Assembly: GCA_025358395.1 (NCBI GenBank)
Contig: JANYJT010000190.1
Coordinates: forward strand, 1-6,699
DNA length: 6,699 nt
Direction: 5' to 3'
From: Bacteroidia bacterium
GTDB taxonomy: Bacteria > Bacteroidota > Bacteroidia > Bacteroidales > Prolixibacteraceae
Part shown: positions 5,754 through 6,699 of the stretch, piece after piece
Layout of the letters: each line of letters opens with the position of its first letter
Position numbering within the stretch: the first letter of the stretch is position 1
Program-made: the position numbers and the translations under genes
Notes under the pieces: generated by a model
Told to the model about the DNA's origin: nothing
Databases searched by the model: none
What the model saw: only the letters and a program-made list of their open reading frames with translations

Positions 5754-6385
5754 TTTCCGGGGAAACCATACCTGCTTACCAGGATAGCCATCCAAGAGAA
5801 AGTGCACTGGCAGATCATCTTTCCAAATACACCATCACACTTGGATCTCAGTCACCAAGAAGAAAGGAGCTTTTCGCCGGATTAAACCTCCCATTTTCCA
5901 TTGAAGTCAGGGAGATAGATGAACAATTTCCGGCAGATATGCCGGCAGTTGAAGTACCTGAATACCTGGCCAGGTTGAAAACCATTCCATTTAAACATGA
6001 TCTCGCCTCTAACGACTTGCTAATAACAGCCGATACAATTGTTCTGATTGACAATCAAGTTCTTGGCAAGCCGCCGGATTATGAACATGCATTCGAAATG
6101 CTTCAGCTTCTTTCGGGCAAAAAGCATGTTGTCATCACCGGAGTATGTATTGCTTCAACTGATAAGGAGATCACCTTTTCTGATCATTCAAATGTATTTT
6201 TTAAAACATTATCGACAGATGAGATAGACTATTATCTGACTCACTACCAGCCTTATGACAAAGCCGGTTCCTACGGAGTACAGGAATGGATTGGTTATGT
6301 GGCCATTGAAAAAATTGAGGGATCCTATTTTAATGTGATGGGATTGCCTATCCAACGTCTGTATGAAGAACTTATAAAGTTTTAA
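5750..6385 (+). CDS. maf: Maf nucleoside triphosphate pyrophosphatase (dTTP/UTP type)
   Basis: 211 aa. Maf enzymes hydrolyse nucleoside triphosphates to monophosphate and pyrophosphate in the cytoplasm and are thought to clean the pool of non-canonical nucleotides. Key family motifs are present in order: GSQSPRRKEL at residues 32-41 (Ser33, Arg37, Arg38), YLARLK to Lys77, the catalytic TADT with Asp95, LGKP with Lys107, LSGKKHVVITGV at 121-132, and DKAGSYGVQEW at 170-180 with Gln178. The YG-x-Q form marks the YhdE-like subfamily acting on dTTP/UTP (EC 3.6.1.9) rather than the YceF-like m7GTP type. The start is the ATG in the ATGA overlap; it gives about 20 more residues before the first strand than is usual, and no internal ATG lies nearer. 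No residue appears missing. The peptidase gene follows after 26 bases, without a visible promoter. Confidence 0.95.
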   Translation: MISGETIPAYQDSHPRESALADHLSKYTITLGSQSPRRKELFAGLNLPFSIEVREIDEQFPADMPAVEVPEYLARLKTIPFKHDLASNDLLITADTIVLIDNQVLGKPPDYEHAFEMLQLLSGKKHVVITGVCIASTDKEITFSDHSNVFFKTLSTDEIDYYLTHYQPYDKAGSYGVQEWIGYVAIEKIEGSYFNVMGLPIQRLYEELIKF

Positions 6386-6411
6386 TTTTTCAATTATTCA
6401 ACTTAATTCAA

Positions 6412-6699
6412 ATGAAAAAAGGATTTTCACTTATCGCTTTCTTTCTGATCGTGCACGCATCTTTTGCTGTCGAAGGGATGTGGATTCCCACCTTGTTGAA
6501 AAAATACAATATCGAAGAGATGCAGAAGATGGGATTCAAATTGACTGCCGAGGATATCTATGATGTCAACCATTCGAGCATGAAAGATGCGGTCGTTCTT
6601 TTCGGATCGGGTTGTACCGGTGAAGTAATTTCCGGCGACGGACTTCTGATCACCAATCACCATTGTGGATTTGGTCAGATTCAAAAGCACAGCAGCTTG
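6412..6699 (+). CDS. S46-family dipeptidyl peptidase (DPP7/DPP11 type), 5' part only
   Basis: Only the first 96 codons are in the window; the frame is open to the last base. Family members are around 700 residues. Residues 1-19 (MKKGFSLIAFFLIVHASFA) are a signal peptide, followed by VEGMWIP, the typical mature start of S46 enzymes. The block G67-C-T-G, S-G-D-G-L-L-I-T and N82-H-H-C85 is the chymotrypsin-like active-site segment; His84, just before Cys85, is the expected catalytic His. The Asp and Ser of the triad lie outside the window. S46 enzymes are periplasmic exopeptidases that release dipeptides from peptide N termini, feeding amino-acid use. Whether it prefers hydrophobic (DPP7) or acidic (DPP11) residues depends on a position not seen here, so no symbol is given. 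It is probably cotranscribed with maf. Confidence 0.95.
   Translation, partial: MKKGFSLIAFFLIVHASFAVEGMWIPTLLKKYNIEEMQKMGFKLTAEDIYDVNHSSMKDAVVLFGSGCTGEVISGDGLLITNHHCGFGQIQKHSSL

Noticed and set aside
6427..6690. Minus-strand open frame of 87 codons
   Set aside because: It lies opposite the S46 peptidase start, which has a signal peptide and the N-H-H-C active-site motif on the plus strand.

Overview
The window looks like a chromosomal segment of a Bacteroidota bacterium. The evidence is AT-rich DNA with almost no Shine-Dalgarno sequences, TAnnTTTG-type -7 promoter boxes, a Maf protein and an S46 dipeptidyl-peptidase start with Bacteroidota-style motifs, and many short exported proteins ending their signal peptides in AQ or GQ. 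I see no phage, transposon, CRISPR, tRNA or rRNA sequence. The lineage below phylum cannot be fixed from the sequence alone.

Layout. A divergent promoter region at about 4551-4697 splits the window. To its left, on the minus strand, lies a TM2-domain membrane protein gene (4128-4550). It is closed by a strong intrinsic terminator (16-bp perfect stem, 4073-4113). Directly behind that terminator starts a compact six-gene minus-strand run: a LolA-like exported protein (about 4060 to 3335), an exported YidD-family protein (about 3354 to 2908), two paralogous helical-repeat/membrane proteins sharing a PGSGxIYAxKTGEG motif (2911-2066 and 2142-1258), an exported protein with TPR-like helices (1228-464) and a short lipoprotein-like protein that looks like an internally deleted glycerophosphodiester phosphodiesterase (402-73). 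The first four genes overlap one another by 20, 4 and 77 bases, which points to one transcript and coupled translation. To the right, on the plus strand, are a DUF4056-like exported protein (4698-5753), a Maf nucleotide pyrophosphatase (5750-6385, ATGA overlap) and the first 96 codons of an S46-family dipeptidyl peptidase (6412 to the window end).

How the genes may work together. The minus-strand run is the most interesting part. A LolA-fold protein, a YidD-family protein and two membrane proteins with a common C-terminal domain are all predicted to be exported or membrane-bound, and they are tightly linked. This suggests a small cell-envelope assembly or lipoprotein/membrane-protein handling module. 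No function has been shown by the sequence; this is inference from the families and the linkage. The plus-strand genes look like an ordinary housekeeping/peptide-use cluster of which only DUF4056 is uncharacterised.
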